Source: Planctomycetaceae bacterium (GTDB taxonomy: Bacteria > Planctomycetota > Planctomycetia > Planctomycetales > Planctomycetaceae). Taken from it: a stretch of 64,000 nucleotides of DNA. The notes under the pieces are model-generated. The model was not told the origin of the DNA. It ran no database searches and was given only the letters and a program-made list of their open reading frames with translations. The translations under genes were made by a program, and so were the position numbers. Below, in pieces: positions 18,086 through 26,359 of the stretch (position 1 is its first letter; the number at the start of each line of letters is the position of its first letter). The stretch is taken from contig JACKHO010000003.1 in NCBI GenBank assembly GCA_020638955.1, positions 496,001 through 560,000 of the forward strand, written 5' to 3'.

Positions 18086-19822
18086 GTAGAAGCCGACGGC
18101 GAGACACAACGCAGTCAGCCCCAGCAAGTCGCCCCACGTGAATTCATCACTGCGGGCATGTCGCCGCAAATAGCGCAATAATGCTCCGGTCGGACAACCA
18201 TACTGACAGTAGGCCATCGGTACGAACAGCGAAACGATCAGACCGCTAACGGCCACAGCAATCGTCGGCCATCCCGCCACGCGAAACAGCCAGGCGTCGA
18301 AGGGCTCGACATCAACTGTGCTGAACGGAAGCTGAGCGACAACGGTTAGCACGCACCACAAGAGCAATAGGCCCGGAAGAAATGACAAGATCTGGCGCCA
18401 TTTTGCGCCGAGCCGATACCGCCATTTGGAGTAGGTCGACATCAGTTGTTGCACCGCCCCGTGGGGACAAATGTGGGTGCAATACAGGTTCTTCTTTGAA
18501 ACCGTTGGCACAGCGAACGCGACGGCTGTTATTGCCACCAGTCCCATAGCCGACAGCCACGGAACGCCACTTCGCGCCCAGCCAAACAGCATGGCCTGAG
18601 AAATCAGCGAGCCGTTGATGAGTCCCAGATACACAATGACCAGGAGTTGCACGGACAGTCGCAGACCATGCCAACCTCGCAAATGGGTGTGACCGACAAC
18701 GAGTGTCACCAGCAGCACGACGAGAATCCCAATGTCGTGGATTCCCCAGTTGATGGACGCCAACTGTCCCAATGCAGATTCATCTCCCTCCGGCTTGGTG
18801 CGCACACTCGCAACTTGAACAATCGCTTTGACGACAGCATTGCTGGTGAATGTCGCCCCGGAAACGCCATCAATGCGCGCCTCGCCCTCAGCGATTTCCT
18901 CAAGAATCAAACCGTTGAATGCTTCAGGAAAGTTTGGATCTTCACGCAAATAGCTCACGTATTCTTCGTTGTCGAAACTGCGCCCAATGACCACACGACG
19001 AACTTTCAACTCTTCCCCGGGATTGTCATTCCCGAGACATATCAAGGTTTCCGTCGGTCCCTGATAGCCCATGACACCGTCTGCCAAGGGAGATGTCCTT
19101 AACACGACACCAAGCTGTGCGCCGCTTTTGTCACGCACAATGTACTCGCCATCAAATTCGGTCGGCGTCAATGAGTCGACGCCAGGATACACTCGAGCAA
19201 CCCAGCGTGAGGGAGGATCATCTGGGAAGAACACATTCAACTGGCTTCCCCCCAGTCGCTGCACCATGCCGTTGTACATTGCCATGCTGGTCAGTGTGGC
19301 ACCCGAGACTCCGTCAACGTGTGTTGAGTTGGCGAGGTCGTTCCATGTCTTGCCGCGAAAGCTCCGTAGGAATTTCGCATCTGTGTTGACGCGCTCAACA
19401 TGGTCTCGCGTGTCGCCACTGGAGAGCACGCGTGTGTCCTGCAGAACGCCGCCTGAATCGAACACGAGCAGCATGTTGGACGGCCCCGAGAATCCAATGA
19501 TGCCATTTGAGTCAGGAGCCGTTTGCACGGCGTGCCCCAAGACTTCGCCATCGGCATCAAGGATAGGGCGGGCCAGCGTCCGTTCGTTCGGTTGCCCGAA
19601 TGATGCCGCATTCGGAATTGTATGCTGCACGTCTTCCAGCGTCACCGACCAGTCAGCGAGAGCTGATTCTCTTGCCAAGAACCGATTCTGTTCCAGCCGA
19701 ACCAGAATGAGAATTGCCGCAACCAGCAGTAGTCGCCCTGCGTGAACAATGAAACGTCGCCAGGGCCGCGGAGCGCGGGGAGTGGGCGGCGTTGACTCGG
19801 GTTGGAGGTCTGCAGTCTTCAC
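18074..19822 (-). CDS. NosR/RnfG-like flavoprotein: two FMN-binding domains, membrane helices and 4Fe-4S motifs
   Basis: Probable membrane electron-transfer protein. After an N-terminal membrane anchor (LLLVAAILILVRL) come two FMN-binding domains facing outside, each ending in the ApbE target motif: SGATLTS at about residues 173-179 and SGATFTS at about 321-327, whose Thr would carry covalent FMN. Then several membrane helices, and two cysteine motifs of the NosR/NapH type: CTHICPHG near 448 and CQYGCPTG near 547. A single domain is common; two in tandem plus the 4Fe-4S part indicates electron transfer across the membrane. No nos or nqr genes lie nearby, so the physiological partner is unknown. 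ApbE at 5206 could flavinylate it. Confidence 0.88.
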   Translation of the reverse strand: MKTADLQPESTPPTPRAPRPWRRFIVHAGRLLLVAAILILVRLEQNRFLARESALADWSVTLEDVQHTIPNAASFGQPNERTLARPILDADGEVLGHAVQTAPDSNGIIGFSGPSNMLLVFDSGGVLQDTRVLSSGDTRDHVERVNTDAKFLRSFRGKTWNDLANSTHVDGVSGATLTSMAMYNGMVQRLGGSQLNVFFPDDPPSRWVARVYPGVDSLTPTEFDGEYIVRDKSGAQLGVVLRTSPLADGVMGYQGPTETLICLGNDNPGEELKVRRVVIGRSFDNEEYVSYLREDPNFPEAFNGLILEEIAEGEARIDGVSGATFTSNAVVKAIVQVASVRTKPEGDESALGQLASINWGIHDIGILVVLLVTLVVGHTHLRGWHGLRLSVQLLVIVYLGLINGSLISQAMLFGWARSGVPWLSAMGLVAITAVAFAVPTVSKKNLYCTHICPHGAVQQLMSTYSKWRYRLGAKWRQILSFLPGLLLLWCVLTVVAQLPFSTVDVEPFDAWLFRVAGWPTIAVAVSGLIVSLFVPMAYCQYGCPTGALLRYLRRHARSDEFTWGDLLGLTALCLAVGFYLWG

Positions 19823-19828
19823 GACCGC

Positions 19829-21739
19829 CTATTCTAGCGACGGAACCGACTCAGAATAGATTGCAGTTTCCACGCCCTCATCAGAAGCTGCCGCAGTGGT
19901 TCCACCAGCAGGCATAATCACAGAACGCATGGAGCGTTTCTTGATGGCGATTTCACCGGAAGCCAACCGCTGACGCAACGACTGCAACAGGTTGTAGCGT
20001 CCAGCAACGGCGTCATCCTTCCAGCTTTCAACATCGTGCACGACGTAGCGATCGCCTTCCTGCACGAGCCGGACTTCGGTACCACTTTTTGAATCGCCCA
20101 TGCGGACAATGGTCCAGGGACGACCAACTTCAATCGCGGTGACTGGTTGCATGAGCGCGGGAAGCAAATCGAATTCGAGTTGCGGAACCTCTTCAACCTG
20201 TCGCCACACCATGCTGTCGAGTCCTTCGCCAGAATTCGTCAACAACTCCGGGATGCTGCGTCGATGCAGGGCCGACACAAACGCATACATGGGCAACAAC
20301 ACCTCCAGGTTCTTCTTGAATGAAGTGGGGCGATGCGAGCTCGGGAACATAATGTCGTCCACAACCACGCGGTTGTCTTCCAGCGTCAACACGTATGACG
20401 CCCCACGAGTTCCCTGTGTGACAGTGACCTCTGTTGTGTCGCCATGGAACACCGTGGCGATGACATGAACGTGGCCAGATTCAACTTCCGGCAACGGCAT
20501 GGCAGCAAACAGCTTGGCTGTCTCCCGACTCCAGACGCGCGAGTTGAAGTCGAGTGATGACATCTTCTTCATTTCGGAGACATCACGTCGTTGCAAAGCT
20601 TCGCCAAACATTTGCACGACGGCGTGCGAAAGGAACATCGCTGAGAGTCGTTTCACTTCCGAACCATCAGCTTCAAAAATGGTGACTTCGCTCACCTTCA
20701 ACTGCTTCTCGCTGTTGCCACGAAGCGTTTCTTCGGTTTCAACATCTTCAAGCGTCACCATGTAAGCGGTGCCGTGAACATCGAAGAGCAGTTCCCGACG
20801 TTCTTTGTAGATTTTGGGGTCGAAGTCAGACAGCAGGATTTCTGCAACTGGCAATGGAACCGCGGACAAATCAGCTCCCACGAGGCACTTCTCATAGAAG
20901 TCGTCTGTCGACAATTCTTTCAGGCGATTCCGATCACTCGCACCGTAGGCCGCGAGAAACTCAGAGGCCTGCAGCAACGTATGCGCCAGAGCATGCACCG
21001 AGGGTACCTCAGTGCCATCTTGACCTTTCACCTGCACTGCGGCATCGCTCACCATCCAGGTGCTGCCCCGCTTCAGTTCCAGTAACAGCATGCCATCGGG
21101 GTGGGGCAACGCAACCGCGGCATTGTTTCCGTTAACGCGCGGTTCCGGTCGTATGGCCCGCTGACGTCCGTTACCAACAGTTTGAGCAATGAGTTTGTCG
21201 AGCCACGCGGGAGGGAGTGCCTCCAAGGTTTCCCGAAACTCGGGATGGCAATAAGCCAGCTGCGCTTCGCGATCTTCTCCATACCATGACGCGAGGAATT
21301 CGCGAATGGTGAGCATAAGGTTCATTTGCTCGGCAATAGACGGAGGATTCTCTCCTGTCGGATCAGGGGCGATAATCAGGTCGTCGACAACCCAGTGACC
21401 GGAGTCAGCGTCTTTGGTCAGCTGGTATTCCAGAGTTTGCTCGCGTTGTCCCTCGCCGTATTTCACTGTGGCAATGCGGTGCGTCGCATCGATTTGTTCC
21501 ACCGACTCCACTTTGAACTTATCCGTGGGAATGTGCAGTCGCTTCAAATCCTTCTGCGATCCTGGAATCCGAAGTGCCTGTTCCGCAAACGCGGTGGAAG
21601 TGTTCTCACGCAGCTGTTCCAGATTCTGTTCCTGGAGGCCCGCCGAAAACCGTTCAATGGCCTGCTTCGTCATGAGGTTGGTGCAACCAACCGTCGTAAG
21701 CAGCATTGCAGCGAAGCAGATTTGCCAGACGAGACGCAT
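19829..21739 (-). CDS. Large lipoprotein of unknown function
   Basis: ATG at 21739 (a TTG lies directly upstream). The signal ends in the lipobox TTVGC (Cys about 19). The remaining 600 residues appear to contain several repeats of a NTF2-like or DUF-type domain, judged from repeated phrases such as YQLTKDADSGHWVVDDLIIA, YMVTLEDVETEETLRG and YVLTLEDNRVVVDDIMF. This repetition suggests three or more divergent copies of one unit, but the unit is not named. No catalytic motif. Its stop lies only 6 bp from the start of the flavoprotein gene downstream, so the two may be co-transcribed. Confidence 0.75.
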   Translation of the reverse strand: MRLVWQICFAAMLLTTVGCTNLMTKQAIERFSAGLQEQNLEQLRENTSTAFAEQALRIPGSQKDLKRLHIPTDKFKVESVEQIDATHRIATVKYGEGQREQTLEYQLTKDADSGHWVVDDLIIAPDPTGENPPSIAEQMNLMLTIREFLASWYGEDREAQLAYCHPEFRETLEALPPAWLDKLIAQTVGNGRQRAIRPEPRVNGNNAAVALPHPDGMLLLELKRGSTWMVSDAAVQVKGQDGTEVPSVHALAHTLLQASEFLAAYGASDRNRLKELSTDDFYEKCLVGADLSAVPLPVAEILLSDFDPKIYKERRELLFDVHGTAYMVTLEDVETEETLRGNSEKQLKVSEVTIFEADGSEVKRLSAMFLSHAVVQMFGEALQRRDVSEMKKMSSLDFNSRVWSRETAKLFAAMPLPEVESGHVHVIATVFHGDTTEVTVTQGTRGASYVLTLEDNRVVVDDIMFPSSHRPTSFKKNLEVLLPMYAFVSALHRRSIPELLTNSGEGLDSMVWRQVEEVPQLEFDLLPALMQPVTAIEVGRPWTIVRMGDSKSGTEVRLVQEGDRYVVHDVESWKDDAVAGRYNLLQSLRQRLASGEIAIKKRSMRSVIMPAGGTTAAASDEGVETAIYSESVPSLE

Positions 21740-22260
21740 CAATCTGTTGCTCGTTGAATGGTGAGGGAGGGGAAGTGAACAGGAGAAGGGCCACGCAAAG
21801 GTGGAACCGCAGGGCGCGATTGTCGGGCTTCTCCCAAATTCCTCATTCCAAGGTCAATACTGAAGCAGCTTTCTCATGGAGTGTTACACCTTTAATTTAC
21901 TGGGGAGAAATCCTGTTTTTTATGCCATTGAGTGTCTGAGACCTTTCGCTGAATTGTGTGCAAACCGCAGGTTTCAAGCGGTTTACGGTCAGATTCGCGA
22001 GGCCGAAATCCGTCTGGACACAATTCGGGAGATCGCTAAAAATCCGGTCCTTGACACTACGGCAGATTTCGCCGATGGAGCGGCGGAGTGTCCTTGAGTT
22101 GTCACCAACCCAAACCTTCCCTTCTCCATGTCTTCGCCATCAATCCCCGATGGCATTTTTCGCCCGTCAACTTATTCCGTTCCGTTAGTCAGTCGTCTGC
22201 TTCACTCTCAAATTGTGAAGTGATGCGGTCTATTGGCTCTCCAGGATGAGGACTAGCCTC
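21740..22260. other. Divergent intergenic region, no gene supported
   Basis: About 520 bp between divergent lipoprotein genes. It should hold both promoters. One short inverted repeat (CTTCAC at 22200-22205, GTGAAG at 22215-22220) lies about 40 bp upstream of the next gene; no convincing open frame or RNA gene was seen. Confidence 0.4.
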
Positions 22261-23280
22261 ATGCGTCCGCAAATCCACATTCGCGCTGCCTTACTCTCCC
22301 TGTGTGCGTTGTCCCTCACCGGTTGCTACAACATGTACAACCCGTATGGACCGTATGGGGCGGGACCGTACGGAAGTCCCTATGGTGCTCCGTCCGGTGG
22401 ATACGTGTACCCACAGCAGCCGGGTATTCAAACACTCCCACCCGGGCAACCATATGTGCCCGGCAGTTCGAATCCCGGGACATTCGACGGCAATGGGAAC
22501 TTGCAGCCAATTCCGGGTGCAGGAGCAGCGGCCCCAGGGGGTACGAACGTCACAGTGCCGCCACCGTACGGAAACACCGGATCACCCTATATGGGATCAC
22601 CTACCGGAATGTTAACTCCCGACGCGTCGGAAGTGTCACCAGCATCGGCAGCTCGGTTTTCGGAGCCAGAAGCATTCTTGGGAAATGGCGAACTTAAGGA
22701 AATCCCACAGCGACAAGCCGCTGCCACGCCAGAATCGAATCCCTTCGCCTCACCAGCGCCGGCCTATACGGCTCCGCCGCAGCCGCTCGGCAATTCCAAC
22801 CCTTTTGCTGCGCCTTCGCAACCAGAAACGCCAGCAACATCAAATGCTGGTAACAATCCGTTTCTATCTCCTCGGCCTGCAGAGCCGCCAGCCGAACCAG
22901 TTGGAGCCCCATTCGCCCCTCTGGCTCCGGTTGCTCCAACAGCACCCGTTGCTCCTCCAGAAGAACCCATGGATTTGTTCCTTTCGCCCGCCCGAGTCCA
23001 GAAGGTCGCGCCAGTTGAATATGGGCATCATCAGGATTTCGCCTGGCTGCAGGGAGTTGTTCATAAAGACGCCGAAGGAAAGGCTTCCATTACCTATGAC
23101 GACAATCCTGCAACGGAAGCGACCTACGGCGGACAGCTCACACTGGCTACTAGCCCACTGCTGAACGAAGTCCCCGACGGAACCGTTGTCCGCATCCAGG
23201 GAACAGTTGATCCCCTCGTCACTGATCCAGCCGGAAAACCAGTCTACGTGGTCTCAGGTCTCGATGTGCTCACCAACTGA
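22261..23280 (+). CDS. Pro/Gly/Tyr-rich lipoprotein
   Basis: ATG at 22261 is preferred over one at 22246: AGGATGAGGA lies 8 bases before it. The signal ends with the lipobox LTGC (Cys about 23), so the protein is a lipoprotein. The N-terminal third is Tyr/Gly/Pro repeats (YGPYGAGPYGSPYGAPSGGY), the middle is low-complexity Pro/Ala, including repeated NPF(A/L)(A/S)P units, and the C-terminal 120 residues form a compact domain (DFAWLQGVVHKDAEGKASI ... VVRIQGTVDPLV) that is not assigned. Likely surface or envelope protein of planctomycetes; function unknown. Confidence 0.78.
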   Translation: MRPQIHIRAALLSLCALSLTGCYNMYNPYGPYGAGPYGSPYGAPSGGYVYPQQPGIQTLPPGQPYVPGSSNPGTFDGNGNLQPIPGAGAAAPGGTNVTVPPPYGNTGSPYMGSPTGMLTPDASEVSPASAARFSEPEAFLGNGELKEIPQRQAAATPESNPFASPAPAYTAPPQPLGNSNPFAAPSQPETPATSNAGNNPFLSPRPAEPPAEPVGAPFAPLAPVAPTAPVAPPEEPMDLFLSPARVQKVAPVEYGHHQDFAWLQGVVHKDAEGKASITYDDNPATEATYGGQLTLATSPLLNEVPDGTVVRIQGTVDPLVTDPAGKPVYVVSGLDVLTN

Positions 23281-23431
23281 CACGTCACTCTCACGCCACA
23301 GACATTCCTGACTGTGAATTGCTCCCTGACGTTTACTGGAAATCAGAACTGATTTCTCCAACAAGTCAGTTGAAGCAACTTGTGCTTATCCCGGATAATA
23401 AAGGTGTCGACAACCTACCCCGGAGATTGGC

Positions 23432-23899
23432 ATGATTCGCCTTCAAAAGATTCTCGTCCCCACAGACTTCAGCGACTTCAGCAACCACGCCGTAAAGTAC
23501 GGATGCGAATTCGCCAAGCGGTTCAATGCGGAACTGCACCTCGTCAGTGTTGTGGAAGATGTCTATCCGCTCGTTCCCGAGTCGGGCATGCTGCTGCCAA
23601 CGGCGGCGAACTATCTCAACGAATTGAAGGCGGCTGCCGAGCAAACACTGTCGACGCGACCCGATCCGGCCTGGGTCGAAGGTGTGAACGTCCGTCGTGA
23701 AGTGCTCATTGGCACCGCATTTCTGGAAATCGTGCGTTACGCCAAAGATGAAGACATCGACCTCGTGGTCATTGGCACGCACGGCCGCACTGGCCTCGTA
23801 CATGTCTTGATGGGCAGCGTGGCCGAAAAAGTGGTCCGCAAGGCTCCGTGTCCCGTGCTGACCGTGCGTCCCGAAGGTCACGACTTTGTCATGCCGTAA
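23432..23899 (+). CDS. Universal stress protein (UspA family)
   Basis: Cytoplasmic stress-associated ATP-binding protein of the UspA/HUP fold. N-terminal KILVPTDFSDFSNHAVKYGC, and the C-terminal nucleotide-binding loop GTHGRTGLVHVLMGS (GxxG then a 9-residue spacing to GS) followed by VAEKVVRKAPCPVLTV. The 155 residues are a single domain. ATP-binding form is predicted from the intact loop. The next gene (23915) is a small membrane protein starting 15 bp downstream, so the two may share a transcript. Confidence 0.93.
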   Translation: MIRLQKILVPTDFSDFSNHAVKYGCEFAKRFNAELHLVSVVEDVYPLVPESGMLLPTAANYLNELKAAAEQTLSTRPDPAWVEGVNVRREVLIGTAFLEIVRYAKDEDIDLVVIGTHGRTGLVHVLMGSVAEKVVRKAPCPVLTVRPEGHDFVMP

Positions 23900-23914
23900 C
23901 TAAGAACTTCATTG

Positions 23915-24103
23915 ATGGACTGGCAACTCTTAATCGTCTGGGGAATCATCCTCGCCGCAGCGGCCTATGTCGCTCAGGTGATCTGGAAGACCCTGCGCGG
24001 AAAAGAATCCAAGTGCGGAAGCTGTCACTCCTGTCCCTCAGGAAAAGCGCCCAAAACCGAAGAACTCATCGACCTCGACATCTCATTGATGCAGAAGCGG
24101 TAA
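23915..24103 (+). CDS. FeoB-associated Cys-rich membrane-protein-like peptide
   Basis: A 62-residue protein with one N-terminal membrane helix (LLIVWGIILAAAAYVAQVIW) and a short cytoplasmic part with a Cys cluster CGSCHSCPSGKA. The layout resembles the FeoB-associated Cys-rich membrane proteins; no FeoB gene is in the window. ATG at 23915 is preferred over the TTG just before it. The gene is probably translated after the Usp gene. Confidence 0.6.
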   Translation: MDWQLLIVWGIILAAAAYVAQVIWKTLRGKESKCGSCHSCPSGKAPKTEELIDLDISLMQKR

Positions 24104-24171
24104 CGGTTCGGACAACGCTGCCAGTGAGCGACTACCGCACCGTCAGGCGCATTGAACACCACATCCGCGGT

Positions 24172-25095
24172 CTACCCGCCAATGACAGACTTGGCAGCTT
24201 CACTCACCGCCGGGTCACTGTCGTCGGCAAGCTTCTCAATCACCAGGGCGACTTTTGACGGATCCTCCAATTTGGTGGAAAGCCGAATGGCCCAGACACG
24301 GACAAGCGGGCTCTCGTGCTGCAGCCCGGCTTGAATATCATCGAGGAACGGTGAGCCGCCAGTTGAGGAGTACCTTCCTAATACCGACTCCGCCAGTTGT
24401 CGGGTGTTAACGTCGGTTAACGCACCAAACCAATCTGGTACAGCCGCCCAGTCCAAACCAAGATACTGCTCAAGCGGCATCCAGCGCTGATCCTGCCAGA
24501 GAATTTCCACCCGGCGCGCTTTTCCCTCGCGTTCCAACTGAATCCACATCGCGCTGGTGCGATTACCAAACTCTTTTTGAGGACGTCCCTTGGCGGTTGT
24601 TGTCTTGGTCCCTTGAATGATGAGAAACCCAGCAAATGCGAGCAGCATTGCAACGCCAAGCAGAACTGCGCCCGGTTTGATAATCCCTTCGTAGTCCTCA
24701 TAGAACGTACGAAGTGCACCCGGTTGCTGCTTTTTTCGTTTCTTCTTGCGGGCGTCAGCTTTCTCTTTGTATGCGTTTGGTTCGCCGCAGTGCACGCATT
24801 CCTCTTCCTGCCGACCAAACATCTCCCCGCACTCGTCGCACTCAATCAACTTTCCTTGACCCAACGACTCGCCATCATCCAGTGTGCCCAATTTGGCAAA
24901 CTGGTTCTCCCAGTCGTCGTCAGCAATCGGAGCAACTGTCTTGCCCTTCCCGGCGGCTGGCTTCTCCTCAATCGTTTCCGCGCGCACGGTCAGGGGGTCC
25001 TTGCACTTGGGGCACTTGATCTCTCGACCCAAATGTTCGCTACTAACAGCAAGCACCTTCTGGCACGTCTTGCATTGAACCCGAATTTGCGCCAT
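24172..25095 (-). CDS. Zinc-ribbon membrane protein with C-terminal HEAT-like repeats
   Basis: Two N-terminal Cys4 zinc ribbons: CKTCQKVLAV..CPKC (MJ0042-like, about residues 8-31) and CDECGEMFGRQEEECVHCG (about 87-106). A Lys/Arg-rich linker precedes one membrane helix (AVLLGVAMLLAFAGFLII) and the C-terminus has HEAT-like repeats (SPLVRVWAIRLSTKL; DSDPAVSEAAKSV). Zinc-ribbon plus membrane plus HEAT organisation is common in planctomycetes; what it binds is not known. Convergent with the small membrane protein at 23915. Confidence 0.75.
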   Translation of the reverse strand: MAQIRVQCKTCQKVLAVSSEHLGREIKCPKCKDPLTVRAETIEEKPAAGKGKTVAPIADDDWENQFAKLGTLDDGESLGQGKLIECDECGEMFGRQEEECVHCGEPNAYKEKADARKKKRKKQQPGALRTFYEDYEGIIKPGAVLLGVAMLLAFAGFLIIQGTKTTTAKGRPQKEFGNRTSAMWIQLEREGKARRVEILWQDQRWMPLEQYLGLDWAAVPDWFGALTDVNTRQLAESVLGRYSSTGGSPFLDDIQAGLQHESPLVRVWAIRLSTKLEDPSKVALVIEKLADDSDPAVSEAAKSVIGG

Positions 25096-25623
25096 GGGAA
25101 CTCCTTATGGGAACGAATCGCCAGTTGCCCACCACCAGATTGTGGGCAAGCCCCGAAAAAAGGGCCAAACTTGGCTACCGAAAAACAATGAATTATTGGT
25201 TGCCAGACCGACCGCGAGCAAGCCCCGAACGAGCCCTCACTGTCGAACAGGAAGATTGATTGTCAATAAAATAGCGAAGCTGCCAGGAGAACCAAAGGCA
25301 AATCGCAATCGCATTCCCTTGCGCGGGTCGGAAAGCACGACGAAATAGAACTCCCGCGGCAGCGACACGACGCACTGTGCCGTGCCCATCTCACGCAACA
25401 ACGTGGGCACGCTGTTCAAGGCGCTTTCTCCTGGCAAATGCCAACCAGCACCAGAACCCAATAGACGCGAGTATTGGAGCTTTGACCACCAAGGCCAATG
25501 GATGAAATTTGCGATTGTGCGGGTTACTGATATCATCGCGGCCAATTGCTCAATGGCATGATTCAGGTTCAGCCGTCGTCTTTTCCACCCTCCAGGACTC
25601 TTTGATCAGCGGGACGCGCATCG
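25096..25623. other. Intergenic region with palindromic repeat, no gene supported
   Basis: Between divergent genes. Small reading frames here have no start context or domain. The only clear structure is the palindromic element at 25381-25411, related to those at 26243 and 29340; its translation (PTLLRE...) is responsible for the apparent frames. Confidence 0.4.
25381..25411. repeat. REP-like palindrome, copy 1
   Basis: CGTGCCCA and TGGGCACG form 8-bp arms around a 15-base spacer. It aligns with the copies at 26243-26273 and 29340-29370; the loop core TCACGCAACA resembles their TC(G/A)CGCAGCAG. Confidence 0.65.
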
Positions 25624-26208
25624 ATGAGCATGAGCATCGAAACCGGCGGAGATGGAACTCTCATTGTCCGGCAACCGGTCGGCCTGTGGACGTTTCTCAT
25701 AGGATTGCCCATTCTGGGTTTGGGTGGGCTGTTCGGCTATGGAACCGTCTCTTCGTTTGTCATCACCATTCAGGAGCAGGGGTGGGATGGTTTGCCGCAG
25801 GCAGTCGTTGGTTCGTTCGTCATGGCCCTGTTTGCGGCGCTGTCACTTCCCCTGGGATGGTGGATTGCCCTGAGTCGTCATTGGATTGTGCTCGACCGTA
25901 ACACGAGGCAAATTGTCCAAGTCTCAGATTGGCGGATCGGCTCACAAAAGAAGGCAACCGACACGTCCCTGTTCCGCTGTGTTCGAGCGGCGACGGAGGC
26001 ATTGAACACTTCGACGAACAGCCAAGGCAAGGGGCCTCCCACGCTGGTGGAAATGATTCAACTCATTCCCTGCGACCCTGACGCCACGCCTAAACTCGAT
26101 CTCGGCTGGACATCTCGCGGCGACCAGACCGCCGCCCTGGAACTCGCCACCGAAGTCGCCGAGTGGCTCTCCCTGCCACTGGAAAACGGCTTCGGTCGAG
26201 AAGATTAG
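25624..26208 (+). CDS. Small membrane protein of unknown function
   Basis: 194 residues, ATG start. Two predicted membrane helices (WTFLIGLPILGLGGLFGYG near 20-40; SFVMALFAALSLPLGWWIAL near 60-80) and a soluble C-terminal domain with one DRNTRQIVQVSDWR strand segment, PH-domain-like in general form. No family named. Its upstream region contains palindrome copy 1 and its 3' flank holds copy 2. Confidence 0.6.
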   Translation: MSMSIETGGDGTLIVRQPVGLWTFLIGLPILGLGGLFGYGTVSSFVITIQEQGWDGLPQAVVGSFVMALFAALSLPLGWWIALSRHWIVLDRNTRQIVQVSDWRIGSQKKATDTSLFRCVRAATEALNTSTNSQGKGPPTLVEMIQLIPCDPDATPKLDLGWTSRGDQTAALELATEVAEWLSLPLENGFGRED

Positions 26209-26242
26209 GTCGGCCAGTCATGCTGTGCACGACGACCCGTGC

Positions 26243-26273
26243 CATGCCCACGTCGCGCAGCAGCGTGGGCATG
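26243..26273. repeat. REP-like palindrome, copy 2
   Basis: CATGCCCACG and CGTGGGCATG are perfect 10-bp arms around TCGCGCAGCAG. It lies in the 150-bp gap between two genes and is the best-conserved copy of the family in this window. Confidence 0.7.
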
Positions 26274-26359
26274 CTTGGCCACACGCGGTGCTGCGTCGCG
26301 ACTGGGGCAAACCAGATTGCATGAGAGTCACCATCCAAAAGTAGCTCGTCAATTGACCA

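Noticed and set aside
21876..22097. Open frame of 73 residues between divergent lipoprotein genes
   Set aside because: No ribosome site, no domain, and it fills a region that must hold two promoters.
25237..25545. 102-residue minus-strand frame containing PTLLREMG
   Set aside because: The frame is produced by a palindromic repeat also present at 26243, where the translation PTLLRDVGMA recurs; a repeat explains it better than a gene.
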